From positions 1 to 64,000 of the forward strand of contig CADCEQ010000012.1 of NCBI GenBank assembly GCA_902800435.1: a DNA stretch of 64,000 bases, written 5' to 3'. Below the pieces are notes generated by a model that was not told the DNA's origin, did not search any database, and was given only the letters and a program-made list of their open reading frames with translations. This DNA is from an uncultured Prevotellaceae bacterium. Lineage in GTDB: Bacteria > Bacteroidota > Bacteroidia > Bacteroidales > Bacteroidaceae. Both the position numbers and the translations under genes were made by a program. This document shows, piece by piece, positions 26,205 through 33,330 of this stretch. Numbering within the stretch: the first letter of the stretch is position 1; every line of letters starts with the position of its first letter.

Positions 26205-28814
26205 TCAGTCCTGGAAATACACTTTCTTGACGCGCCCCGACACACCCGTGAGCACCTCATAGGGAATGGTGTCAGTCAGGTCGCTGAGCACGGTGACGGG
26301 CAGGCTGCTGCCGAAGATCTCGACGCTGTCGCCCTCGTGGCAGTCGATGCCGGTACAGTCTATCATAGCCACGTCCATGCAGATATTCCCCACATACTCA
26401 GCCCGCTGGCCGTTTACCAGACAGTAGCCATGACGGTTTCCGAGGTGGCGGTTCAGTCCGTCGGCATAGCCGATGGGGATGGCCCCTATGAGCGAGTCGC
26501 GGTCGAGCACGGTGCGGCGGCTGTAGCCTACGGAGTCGCCAGCCTTGACATGGCGCAGCTGCAGGATGGTGGTCTTGAGCGTGCTCACGGTACTCAGCAT
26601 CTCATTGTTACGCGGATTCACGCCGTATAGCCCAATGCCCAGCCGGCACATGTCCATCTGCCGCTGGGGGAAGTGCTCAATGCCGGCTGAATTGTCCATG
26701 TGGCGCAGAATCTTGTGGCTGAAGGCAGCCTGCAGATGACGGCTGCCCTCGTCGAACAGCTGGAACTGCCGGGCCGAGAAGTCGTCGAACGAATCGCTGT
26801 CGCTGCCCACGAAGTGGCTGAAGACGGAGCGCGGAATCACCGCCTGCTGATGCTTCAGACGGTCAATCAAAAGGTCTATTTCAGACCCACCCCCCAGCCC
26901 CTCCCTGTGAGGGAGGGGAGTAGATACTCCTTCAGCAGCTTTATCACCTACAGGGAACACTCCTTCATTTGCATTTTCGCCTGCAGGGTAATCACTCCCC
27001 TCCCTCACAGGGAGGGGCCGGGGGGTGGGTCCGACATTGAAGCCCAGGCGGTGCATGCCCGTGTCGAGCTTGATGTGTACAGGCCAGCCGGTGATACCCT
27101 CCTTGCGGGCGGCCTTGATCAGCGCGTCGAGCAGGCGGAAGGAGTAGACCTCGGGCTCCAGGTCGTAGTCGAACATCGTCTTGAAGGCCGTCATCTCAGG
27201 GTTCATCACCATAATGTTCGCCGTGATGCCCGCCTTGCGCAGCGTCACGCCCTCGTCGGCCACGGCCACGGCGAGGTAGTCGACGCGGTGATCCTGCAGC
27301 GTCTTGGAAACCTCGACGGCGCCGGCACCGTAGGCGTCGGCCTTGACCATGCACACCATCTTCGTTTCCGGCTTCAGGAACGAGCGGTAGTAGTTCAGGT
27401 TGTCGACCACGGCATTGAGGTTCACCTCGAGGATGGTCTCGTGGACCTTCTGCTCCAGCTGCTCCGTGATGCGCTCAAAGCCGAAGCGACGCGCACCCTT
27501 CAGCAGGATGAGCTCGTCGTGGAGCTGGGCGAAGACGGGGCTGGCGAGGAAGTCGTCGGTGGTGGCGAAAAAGGATTTTTCGCCCACAAGGAAGGTGTGG
27601 GAGTGGGCGGAGATGGCATCGCCGATGCCGATGAGCTTGGTGACGCCGCGCTTCATGCAGAGGTCGTTCACCTGACGGTAGAGTTCGTCGGGCTGTTCGC
27701 CACTCTGGTAGATGTCGCTCAGGATGAGGGTTCTCCTGGCCATGGGCTGCTGTTGGCGACGGTTCATGAAGTCAAGGGCGATGGCCAGCGAGCTGATGTC
27801 GTTGTTGTAGGAGTCGTTGATGATGGTACAGCCGCGCTGCCCCTGCTTCACCTCCAAGCGCATGGCCACAGGCTCCAGACCGGGCATGCGCCCGGCAATC
27901 TGCTCGGGGGTCAGTCCGAGGTGCAGGGCCGTAGCGGCGCAGATGATGCTGTCGTCGATACTGGCCTCATCGATGAAGGGAATGGTATACTCGCCTTGCG
28001 TACCTTTATATATATAGGTGACATGGGCTGACTGCGCATTCAGGGTAATCTCCTTGACGAAGAAGGGCGCCTGACTGTCGGTGCGCGACCAGCCGATGCG
28101 CTCGCCCCGGTAGCCGAGGCGGCGTATGCAGCGGCTCACGGTATTGTCGTCCATCGGATAGACGAGGGCCTCGGTGTCGTGCATCAGCTCCAGCTTCTCC
28201 AGGCACTTCTCCTCGAGCGAGCGGAAGTTCTCCTGATGGGCACTGCCCAAGCAGGTAAGTACGCCGACGGTGGGCTGGATGATGTCGTGGAGCGCCATCA
28301 TCTCGCCCGGCTGACTGATGCCCGCCTCGAAGATGGCCACCTCGGTCTGCTCGCTGAGGAGCCAGACAGACAGCGGCACGCCTATCTGCGAATTGAAGGA
28401 GCGCGGCGAGCGCACAATCTTCTGCGACGGCAGCAGCAGCTGGTAGAGCCACTCCTTGACCATCGTCTTGCCATTGCTGCCAGTGATGCCGACCACGGGG
28501 ATCGAGAACTCGTCGCGATGGCGCTCGGCCAACCGCTGCAGGGCGGCTAACGACGAGGGCACCTTCAGGTAGTTGGCATCAGCCTGCGGATGCTCGGGCA
28601 CCTGCTCCACCACGAACGAACGGACGCCGCGGCGGTAGAGGTCGTCGATGTAGCGATGGCCGTCATTGCGCTTGGTACGCAGGGCGAAAAAGAGCGTTTC
28701 CTCGGGAAAACACAGCGAGCGGCTGTCGGTCAGCAGCCACCGCACATTGGCGTCGTGGTCGCCGTAGCGGCGGGCGCCTACCAATGTAGCTATTTTTTCT
28801 ATAGAATAAGTCAT
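26205..28814 (-). CDS. murF-alr: Bifunctional MurF ligase / alanine racemase
   Basis: 869-residue fusion. Residues about 1-450 are UDP-MurNAc-tripeptide:D-Ala-D-Ala ligase with P-loop GITGSNGKT near residue 107. Residues about 460-869 are PLP-dependent alanine racemase, with the PLP lysine in 'MVKADAYGAGAVE' near 490 and the catalytic tyrosine in 'SVGYSRRTV'. The racemase supplies D-Ala for the dipeptide the ligase adds. This fusion is well known in Bacteroidota. Unusually, about 50 residues of repeat-derived sequence ('VGPTPRPLPVREGS...LPHREGLGGGSE', bases 26884-27031) interrupt the racemase right after 'HIKLDTGMHRLGFN'. The rest of the enzyme is intact, so the insert should fall in a tolerant loop. 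Confidence 0.96.
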   Translation of the reverse strand: MTYSIEKIATLVGARRYGDHDANVRWLLTDSRSLCFPEETLFFALRTKRNDGHRYIDDLYRRGVRSFVVEQVPEHPQADANYLKVPSSLAALQRLAERHRDEFSIPVVGITGSNGKTMVKEWLYQLLLPSQKIVRSPRSFNSQIGVPLSVWLLSEQTEVAIFEAGISQPGEMMALHDIIQPTVGVLTCLGSAHQENFRSLEEKCLEKLELMHDTEALVYPMDDNTVSRCIRRLGYRGERIGWSRTDSQAPFFVKEITLNAQSAHVTYIYKGTQGEYTIPFIDEASIDDSIICAATALHLGLTPEQIAGRMPGLEPVAMRLEVKQGQRGCTIINDSYNNDISSLAIALDFMNRRQQQPMARRTLILSDIYQSGEQPDELYRQVNDLCMKRGVTKLIGIGDAISAHSHTFLVGEKSFFATTDDFLASPVFAQLHDELILLKGARRFGFERITEQLEQKVHETILEVNLNAVVDNLNYYRSFLKPETKMVCMVKADAYGAGAVEVSKTLQDHRVDYLAVAVADEGVTLRKAGITANIMVMNPEMTAFKTMFDYDLEPEVYSFRLLDALIKAARKEGITGWPVHIKLDTGMHRLGFNVGPTPRPLPVREGSDYPAGENANEGVFPVGDKAAEGVSTPLPHREGLGGGSEIDLLIDRLKHQQAVIPRSVFSHFVGSDSDSFDDFSARQFQLFDEGSRHLQAAFSHKILRHMDNSAGIEHFPQRQMDMCRLGIGLYGVNPRNNEMLSTVSTLKTTILQLRHVKAGDSVGYSRRTVLDRDSLIGAIPIGYADGLNRHLGNRHGYCLVNGQRAEYVGNICMDVAMIDCTGIDCHEGDSVEIFGSSLPVTVLSDLTDTIPYEVLTGVSGRVKKVYFQD
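26884..27031. repeat. Inverted pair of GGGAGGGG repeats inside alanine racemase
   Basis: A left copy (26884-26921, GACCCACCCCCCAGCCCCTC then CCTGTGAGGGAGGGGAG) and an oppositely oriented right copy (26995-27031) flank about 73 bp. The whole segment is translated in frame. Arms are near-perfect reverse complements. Confidence 0.85.
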
Positions 28815-28837
28815 ATCCTTCTTTGTTTTTCAGCATG

Positions 28838-28845
28838 CAAAGTTA
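28838..28845 (-). promoter_or_regulatory. -7 box of murF-alr
   Basis: TAACTTTG on the minus strand, 23 bp before the ATG at 28814. Confidence 0.6.
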
Positions 28846-28896
28846 CGCCATTTCTTTGAGACGTCCAAACGTTTCATGCTTTTTCTTGTAGACTTT

Positions 28897-29604
28897 TTAT
28901 CTTCTACGCTTCTTGTGCCACCTCTGCGTGGCCGACCCGAATATATCGAAATCATCAATGTGAGATATTTCCGGCATACCGCACCCCATCTCGCCCACAA
29001 CCGTAATAACGTCGAAACGGCAGGGGTTATCAATCTTTCGATACTTGATGTAGTGATTCATAGCAAGCCTCAGATGATGTCTCTTTTCGGCATCTATAGC
29101 CTGCAAAGGGTCGCCGAAGTCCCTGTTGCGGCGGGTCTTTACTTCTACAAAGACGATGGTTTCGCCGTCCTGTGCTATAATGTCGATGTCGCGGTGAACA
29201 GAATGCCAGTCACGCTCCAGAATAACGTAGCCCTTCTCTCGCAGGTAGGCAGCAGCAAGTTCCTCACCCCAGATACCCAACTGGAGATGCTCTGGTCCTT
29301 CTGCAGATTGTTCCTGACGTTTCTCATCCTTGCTGATCAGCGCCTGACACTTCTCGAAAGCACTTCTTACCCATCCTTCCTCGTCGGGAACGCGGGGAAG
29401 CATTCGCTCAAGGGCCAGGAGTATCTTCTTCGCCTCGTCAGCCTTCCCTTCTTCTATACGTTTCTTCAGTATATCCGTTGCCGTCCAGAACATAGCGAGA
29501 GATGTATACGGGCCCTTATCCGCAGCATATAATTGGCGGATAGCCTCATAAGCCTCTTCTATTCTGCCCTGTTTACGCAGACGAAACACTTCATCGACAG
29601 TCAT
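28897..29604 (-). CDS. YraN-family protein with helical N-terminal extension
   Basis: 235 residues. The C-terminal 120 residues are a YraN/UPF0102 domain with the nuclease-fold core 'GIWGEELAAAYLREKGYVILERDW', 'DIDIIAQDGETIVFVEVKTRR' (the D...E-V-K pattern of the PD-(D/E)XK fold). The N-terminal 110 residues are predicted helical hairpins of TPR-like character ('RLRKQGRIEEAYEAIRQLYAADK'), which ordinary YraN proteins (about 120 residues) lack. The gene is last in the YfhO-fkp-GSCFA-YraN run, 3 bp after GSCFA. The function of YraN is not established. Confidence 0.88.
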   Translation of the reverse strand: MTVDEVFRLRKQGRIEEAYEAIRQLYAADKGPYTSLAMFWTATDILKKRIEEGKADEAKKILLALERMLPRVPDEEGWVRSAFEKCQALISKDEKRQEQSAEGPEHLQLGIWGEELAAAYLREKGYVILERDWHSVHRDIDIIAQDGETIVFVEVKTRRNRDFGDPLQAIDAEKRHHLRLAMNHYIKYRKIDNPCRFDVITVVGEMGCGMPEISHIDDFDIFGSATQRWHKKRRR

Positions 29605-29607
29605 AGT

Positions 29608-30585
29608 CTAATGATAACGGTTGAGCAGAGCATCGACCTTGGCGCGGGTCTCAGCTATGAACTGACGATACTCAGGGCTGTCGGGGTTGAACGGACGGTG
29701 GGCAAGGGCGGCCTTCAGCGGTGCCCACTCGCGGAGAAACTCCTTGGCGCGGGGCGAGAAACAGCTGTCGACGAGTCGCTCCCAGATGTACTCGACAGCC
29801 TGCGACGACGGATGGAGCATGTCGTCGGCGTAGAAGCGATAGTCGCGCAACTCGTCCATCACGATTTCGTAGGCGGGAAAATAGGCCACGGACGGGCACG
29901 GACGGGCACAGGCCACGGACGGGCACGGACGGGCACAGGCCACGGACGGGCACGGACTTACACAGGACACGGACGGGCACGGACTGATACAGGCCACGGA
30001 CGGGCACGGACTGATACGGGACACGGACGGGCACGGAATAGGGGGGACTTCGTCGGGGAGGGGGACAGTCCGTGTAGTCCGTGGCTGTCCGTGGCAAATC
30101 ATATCGGCTGCGAGCAGGAGGGTGGCTTTTGAGAGCTGGCTCTCGTGGTAGCCGTACTTGCGGTAGCGGATGGGACTGACGGTGAGGACGACGTGGACAT
30201 CAGGACGGCGACTGCGGAGCAGGCAGATGGCGCGGCAGAGGTAGTCGGCACACTCATCGACCGTCAGCTGCTCCTCCTGGAAGAGCGCGGCGGGGCGCTT
30301 CTGGCAGTTATCGACTATCTCGCCCGTCTCCTTCAGACGGTAGACGTGGTTGGTGCCGAGGGTGATAAACACGATACGAGGCTTCCCATCGTAGCGCTCA
30401 ATGGTGTGCAGCACGGAGGCGGGGTTGTACATCGTGCCGTAGGGATTGACGGTGGCACGGAACTGCTCGTCCTGAAAACGGTGGCCTATGCTGTCGGCAA
30501 AGCAACTGCCCACGAAAAGCATTTCCTCGCGCGGCTCAATCTGGAAAGCAGCCTTCGGAACATCAACTATGGTCCTAAACTCCAT
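29608..30585 (-). CDS. GSCFA-domain protein with in-frame minisatellite
   Basis: 325 residues. The family name-giving motif appears as 'EMLFVGSCFADSIGHRF', with 'VNPYGTMYNPASV', 'ITLGTNHVYR' and 'VVLTVSPIRYRKYG', consistent with an SGNH-hydrolase-like fold. Substrate unknown. The start ATG at 30585 overlaps the fkp stop codon (ATGA), so the two are translationally coupled; a longer frame upstream only reads through fkp. A 27-bp tandem repeat (29886-30044) is inserted in frame before 'YFPAYEIVMDELRDYRFY', giving Cys-Pro-Ser-Val-rich repeats that no enzyme core would need. Confidence 0.88.
   Translation of the reverse strand: MEFRTIVDVPKAAFQIEPREEMLFVGSCFADSIGHRFQDEQFRATVNPYGTMYNPASVLHTIERYDGKPRIVFITLGTNHVYRLKETGEIVDNCQKRPAALFQEEQLTVDECADYLCRAICLLRSRRPDVHVVLTVSPIRYRKYGYHESQLSKATLLLAADMICHGQPRTTRTVPLPDEVPPIPCPSVSRISPCPSVACISPCPSVSCVSPCPSVACARPCPSVACARPCPSVAYFPAYEIVMDELRDYRFYADDMLHPSSQAVEYIWERLVDSCFSPRAKEFLREWAPLKAALAHRPFNPDSPEYRQFIAETRAKVDALLNRYH
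29886..30044. repeat. 27-bp tandem repeat (minisatellite) in the GSCFA gene
   Basis: Five full units of 27 bp start at 29886, 29913, 29940, 29967 and 29994, with a partial sixth at 30021. Each unit opens with (C/A)CACGGACGGGCACGGAC and ends CAGG or a variant. Because 27 is a multiple of 3, the frame is kept whatever the copy number. Degenerate CACGGAC units continue at 30067-30095. Confidence 0.95.
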
Positions 30586-33326
30586 CAGCTTCTGCTTATT
30601 TGTAATCCCGTCTTCGAGAGCGTCATGTCGACGAAGCGGGCATTCGGGGCGAGGCGGTTCTCGTTGAGAACGGTCTTGATACGGGCAGCAGCCTCGGGGT
30701 CCTTGGCCACCATATAGAGGAAGCCGCCGCCACCGGCGCCGGGCAGTTTGTAGCCCAGGCAGAGGTCGTCGACGAGGGCGGTCAGCGCCGCCACCTCGGG
30801 CGGGTTGGTGCCACTGTCGAGCAGCTGGTTCTGCTGCCACGTCTTGCGCACAAGCAGTCCCATCTGCCTGAAGTCCTGCCGCTGGATGGCCTCGTACATG
30901 TCCATCGTGTGCTGCTTCATCTGCCGCAGCAGGAGCAGCTGGTCGTGCTCGTTGAGGAACATACGGCGCACAATCTCGGCCAGTATCTTCTTGGCCGTGC
31001 GCGTAATGCCTGTATAATATAATAGGTGGCACTGCTGGTACTCGGGTTGCGTATAGAGACCGTCGGGGAGCCAGCGCACCGAGGGGTTCTGATTGAAGCC
31101 GCTGGTGGTCTGCAGCAGTTTGACGCCACCAAGCACGCCGCCGAACTGGTCCTGCCAGCCGCCGCCGGTGGTGAGCATCTGTTCGAGGATGAGTGTGCGG
31201 TAGCCTATCTCGTTCTTGTCCCAGCCCAACTGGCAGAAGTCGTTAAGGGCGCCGAGCACGGTGGCGGCCAGAATGCTCGACGTGCCGAGGCCGCTGCCGG
31301 CGGGAACGGCCGACAGCAGGGTCAGCTCGATGCCGCAGCCGAAGGCTTCGAGCTGGGAGCGGAGCGAGGGGGACTGCGGCACCGCCGCAGCACAGCCGAC
31401 AGCGGCAGGAGAGGGGGAGGCGACAGCAGAGGGAGAGGCGACAGCAGAGGGAGGGGGGGCGACAGCGGCGGGACTGCCAAAGCCGGCGAGCTTCAGGGCG
31501 GCCTTGGGGATGGAGAAGGGCGAGCCTACCTTCTTGTAGTCGGAGAGCTGCTCGTTGGTCTCCACAATCTCGGTGGCCGCCGGGTCGATGCAGCGCAGGA
31601 CGACGTGCGGCTCGCGGCAGGGCTTGACATAGCACTGCAGCGGCGGCTGGCCGTTCAGCTCGATGGCAAGGTTGACGACATTGCCACCTTCCATCAGGCA
31701 GAAGGGCGGCGTGTCGGTCCACCCGCCGGCAATGTCGATGCGCACGGGGGAGCGGGCCCAGACTATCTGGTCGGGGAAAGCCTCACCCCCGACCCCTCTC
31801 CAAAGGGAGAGGGGAGTGATTACTCTGCTGCTGATACTGCCGTTAAGCATTTTACTCCCCTCTCCCTTTGGAGAGGGGCTGGGGGTGAGGCTTTCCCGCA
31901 ACAGCCCAAACGCCAGCTCGCTGTCGCCACGGAACATGGCATCGTGGATGCGCGTCATCAGCGGGGCATCGGCGGGCAGGGGCGGCGGCAGGGGAATCTG
32001 TTCCTGGCGGAACTGCTCGGCAGCATCGGCCAGATCGAGCTGATAGAAGACGGAGTGCTGCCAGTTCTTGGCCAGTGCGGGCCAGTTCTCGCGCTGGAAG
32101 TCGCGCCGCTGCGCAAACAGACGGTGCAGGTTGGCGCGCTCGGCTACGGCATTGCTGTCCACAGGGTCGTCGATACGGTAGCGGCGCACCTCGTAGTCGC
32201 TGTCGCCAACGGGTACGACATCGATGCACTCACCGGGGGAAAGCGTGATATCCCAATCGTTGCGGGGCACACCGGTGATGACGTTGTCGCGACTGAGGTG
32301 CCAGCTCTTGGGCACGTGAGAGTTTTCTATCCAGATATTGGTATTCTCCTCGGTGAACGTCACCTCAGTCACGGCGTTCTGCACGAAGATGTTGGGATGC
32401 GGCTTGCGGTCGAGGTGCATGATCTGGCGCTGGTCGCTGACCAAGTTCTGCAGGGCGAGCGTCGACGAGATCATCTCGCGCGACGTGCCGAAATGATAGA
32501 ACTCGCCGCCCGTCAACGGCAGAATGGCCACACTCAGCTCCCGCAGCTCCGCATCATCAATCGTCGGGTCAGTACCAAGCGAGCAGCCAAACTCACCGTA
32601 CAAATCGTATGGAGTAACCACTTCCCTCCCTTCAGGGAGGGGCTGGGGGTGGGTCTGCTGGGTCTGCTGGGTCTTTTTCATCAACACCTTCACCGCCCGG
32701 TCGCTCAACAGCCACACGCCGACATCGGTCAGGTAGTAATGGTCTTTCTGCAGTTCGTTGAGCGTCTTCACCGAAGGCTTCTGCAGCATCTGCTTCAGCA
32801 CGGTCGGCGTAGTCCGGCTACTGACGAACACCCCATGGTTCTTGGCCGTCGAGGCGGGAAGCCACAGACCGTAGCACACCACGTCGGCATCGGGGATGGT
32901 CGGCAGGGGCTGCGTGGCGCGCACACAGACATCGCCGCTGACCACCATCGTGTGGATGGTGTCGGGCGCCATCGCCATCATCTGCCGGTAGAGCGGCAGC
33001 TGCAGGTCCATCAGCGTCTGCGACAACCGCTGTCCGCGCTCCCAGCGCAAAACGGGGACGGGCATCAGAATCTTTCCGCTGACGGCATACGACGGGAGCC
33101 GACGGCTCTGTCCGCCGGCATGTACCAGGATGCGCTTGTCCTTCGGCAGCCAGTCGTCGAACTGGTCATCGCCGCAGGCCTGCTGCAACAGCCACGCCGT
33201 GCCGCCCCCACTGCCGAGGCGGTGGCCCACAGGGTCGCAGGTACAGAAAAACTCGTCGCGGCTCAGGCCGGTAATATCGTGGAAACAGTCCACCACGTTG
33301 GGTGGCAGCGAAAGCAGTATCTTCAT
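30585..33326 (-). CDS. fkp: Bifunctional fucokinase / GDP-fucose pyrophosphorylase Fkp
   Basis: 913 residues. It phosphorylates L-fucose and transfers GMP to give GDP-fucose for capsule and glycoprotein fucosylation. The N-terminal half is the guanylyltransferase ('GHRLGSGGGTAWLL' near residue 35, 'KRILVHAGGQSRRLPSYAVSGK'). The C-terminal half is a GHMP kinase with 'PAGSGLGTSSILAATVLG' near residue 676 and 'KLPGAGGGGFLYMV' near the end. Three repeat-derived segments interrupt it in frame: 'QQTHPQPLPEGREVV' (32621-32680), an inverted repeat pair at 31781-31890, and an Ala/Pro/Ser low-complexity stretch at about 31375-31487. Conserved catalytic motifs are untouched. Confidence 0.96.
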   Translation of the reverse strand: MKILLSLPPNVVDCFHDITGLSRDEFFCTCDPVGHRLGSGGGTAWLLQQACGDDQFDDWLPKDKRILVHAGGQSRRLPSYAVSGKILMPVPVLRWERGQRLSQTLMDLQLPLYRQMMAMAPDTIHTMVVSGDVCVRATQPLPTIPDADVVCYGLWLPASTAKNHGVFVSSRTTPTVLKQMLQKPSVKTLNELQKDHYYLTDVGVWLLSDRAVKVLMKKTQQTQQTHPQPLPEGREVVTPYDLYGEFGCSLGTDPTIDDAELRELSVAILPLTGGEFYHFGTSREMISSTLALQNLVSDQRQIMHLDRKPHPNIFVQNAVTEVTFTEENTNIWIENSHVPKSWHLSRDNVITGVPRNDWDITLSPGECIDVVPVGDSDYEVRRYRIDDPVDSNAVAERANLHRLFAQRRDFQRENWPALAKNWQHSVFYQLDLADAAEQFRQEQIPLPPPLPADAPLMTRIHDAMFRGDSELAFGLLRESLTPSPSPKGEGSKMLNGSISSRVITPLSLWRGVGGEAFPDQIVWARSPVRIDIAGGWTDTPPFCLMEGGNVVNLAIELNGQPPLQCYVKPCREPHVVLRCIDPAATEIVETNEQLSDYKKVGSPFSIPKAALKLAGFGSPAAVAPPPSAVASPSAVASPSPAAVGCAAAVPQSPSLRSQLEAFGCGIELTLLSAVPAGSGLGTSSILAATVLGALNDFCQLGWDKNEIGYRTLILEQMLTTGGGWQDQFGGVLGGVKLLQTTSGFNQNPSVRWLPDGLYTQPEYQQCHLLYYTGITRTAKKILAEIVRRMFLNEHDQLLLLRQMKQHTMDMYEAIQRQDFRQMGLLVRKTWQQNQLLDSGTNPPEVAALTALVDDLCLGYKLPGAGGGGFLYMVAKDPEAAARIKTVLNENRLAPNARFVDMTLSKTGLQISRS
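31374..31487. repeat. Low-complexity Ala/Pro/Ser repeat and palindrome in fkp
   Basis: GCGACAGCAGAGGGAGAG-type units repeat and encode 'SAVASPSAVASPSPAAV'. At 31374-31396 is the reverse complement of the palindrome found at 8729-8751 in the TonB receptor. Confidence 0.75.
31781..31890. repeat. Inverted pair of GGGAGAGGGG repeats inside fkp
   Basis: Left copy 31781-31818 and right copy 31853-31890 are in opposite orientation around 34 bp. They encode 'LTPSPSPKGEGS' and 'VITPLSLWRGVGGEA'. Same architecture as 26884-27031. Confidence 0.85.
32621..32678. repeat. Single GGGAGGGG repeat plus 9-bp tandem in fkp
   Basis: CTTCCCTCCCTTCAGGGAGG then GGCTGGGGGTGGGTC, followed by three copies of GGGTCTGCT-like 9-mers encoding the QQT repeats. 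Confidence 0.7.
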
Positions 33327-33330
33327 AGCG

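Noticed and set aside
29886..30044. CRISPR-like repeat array
   Set aside because: The units are contiguous 27-bp tandem copies without spacers and lie in frame inside a conserved gene.
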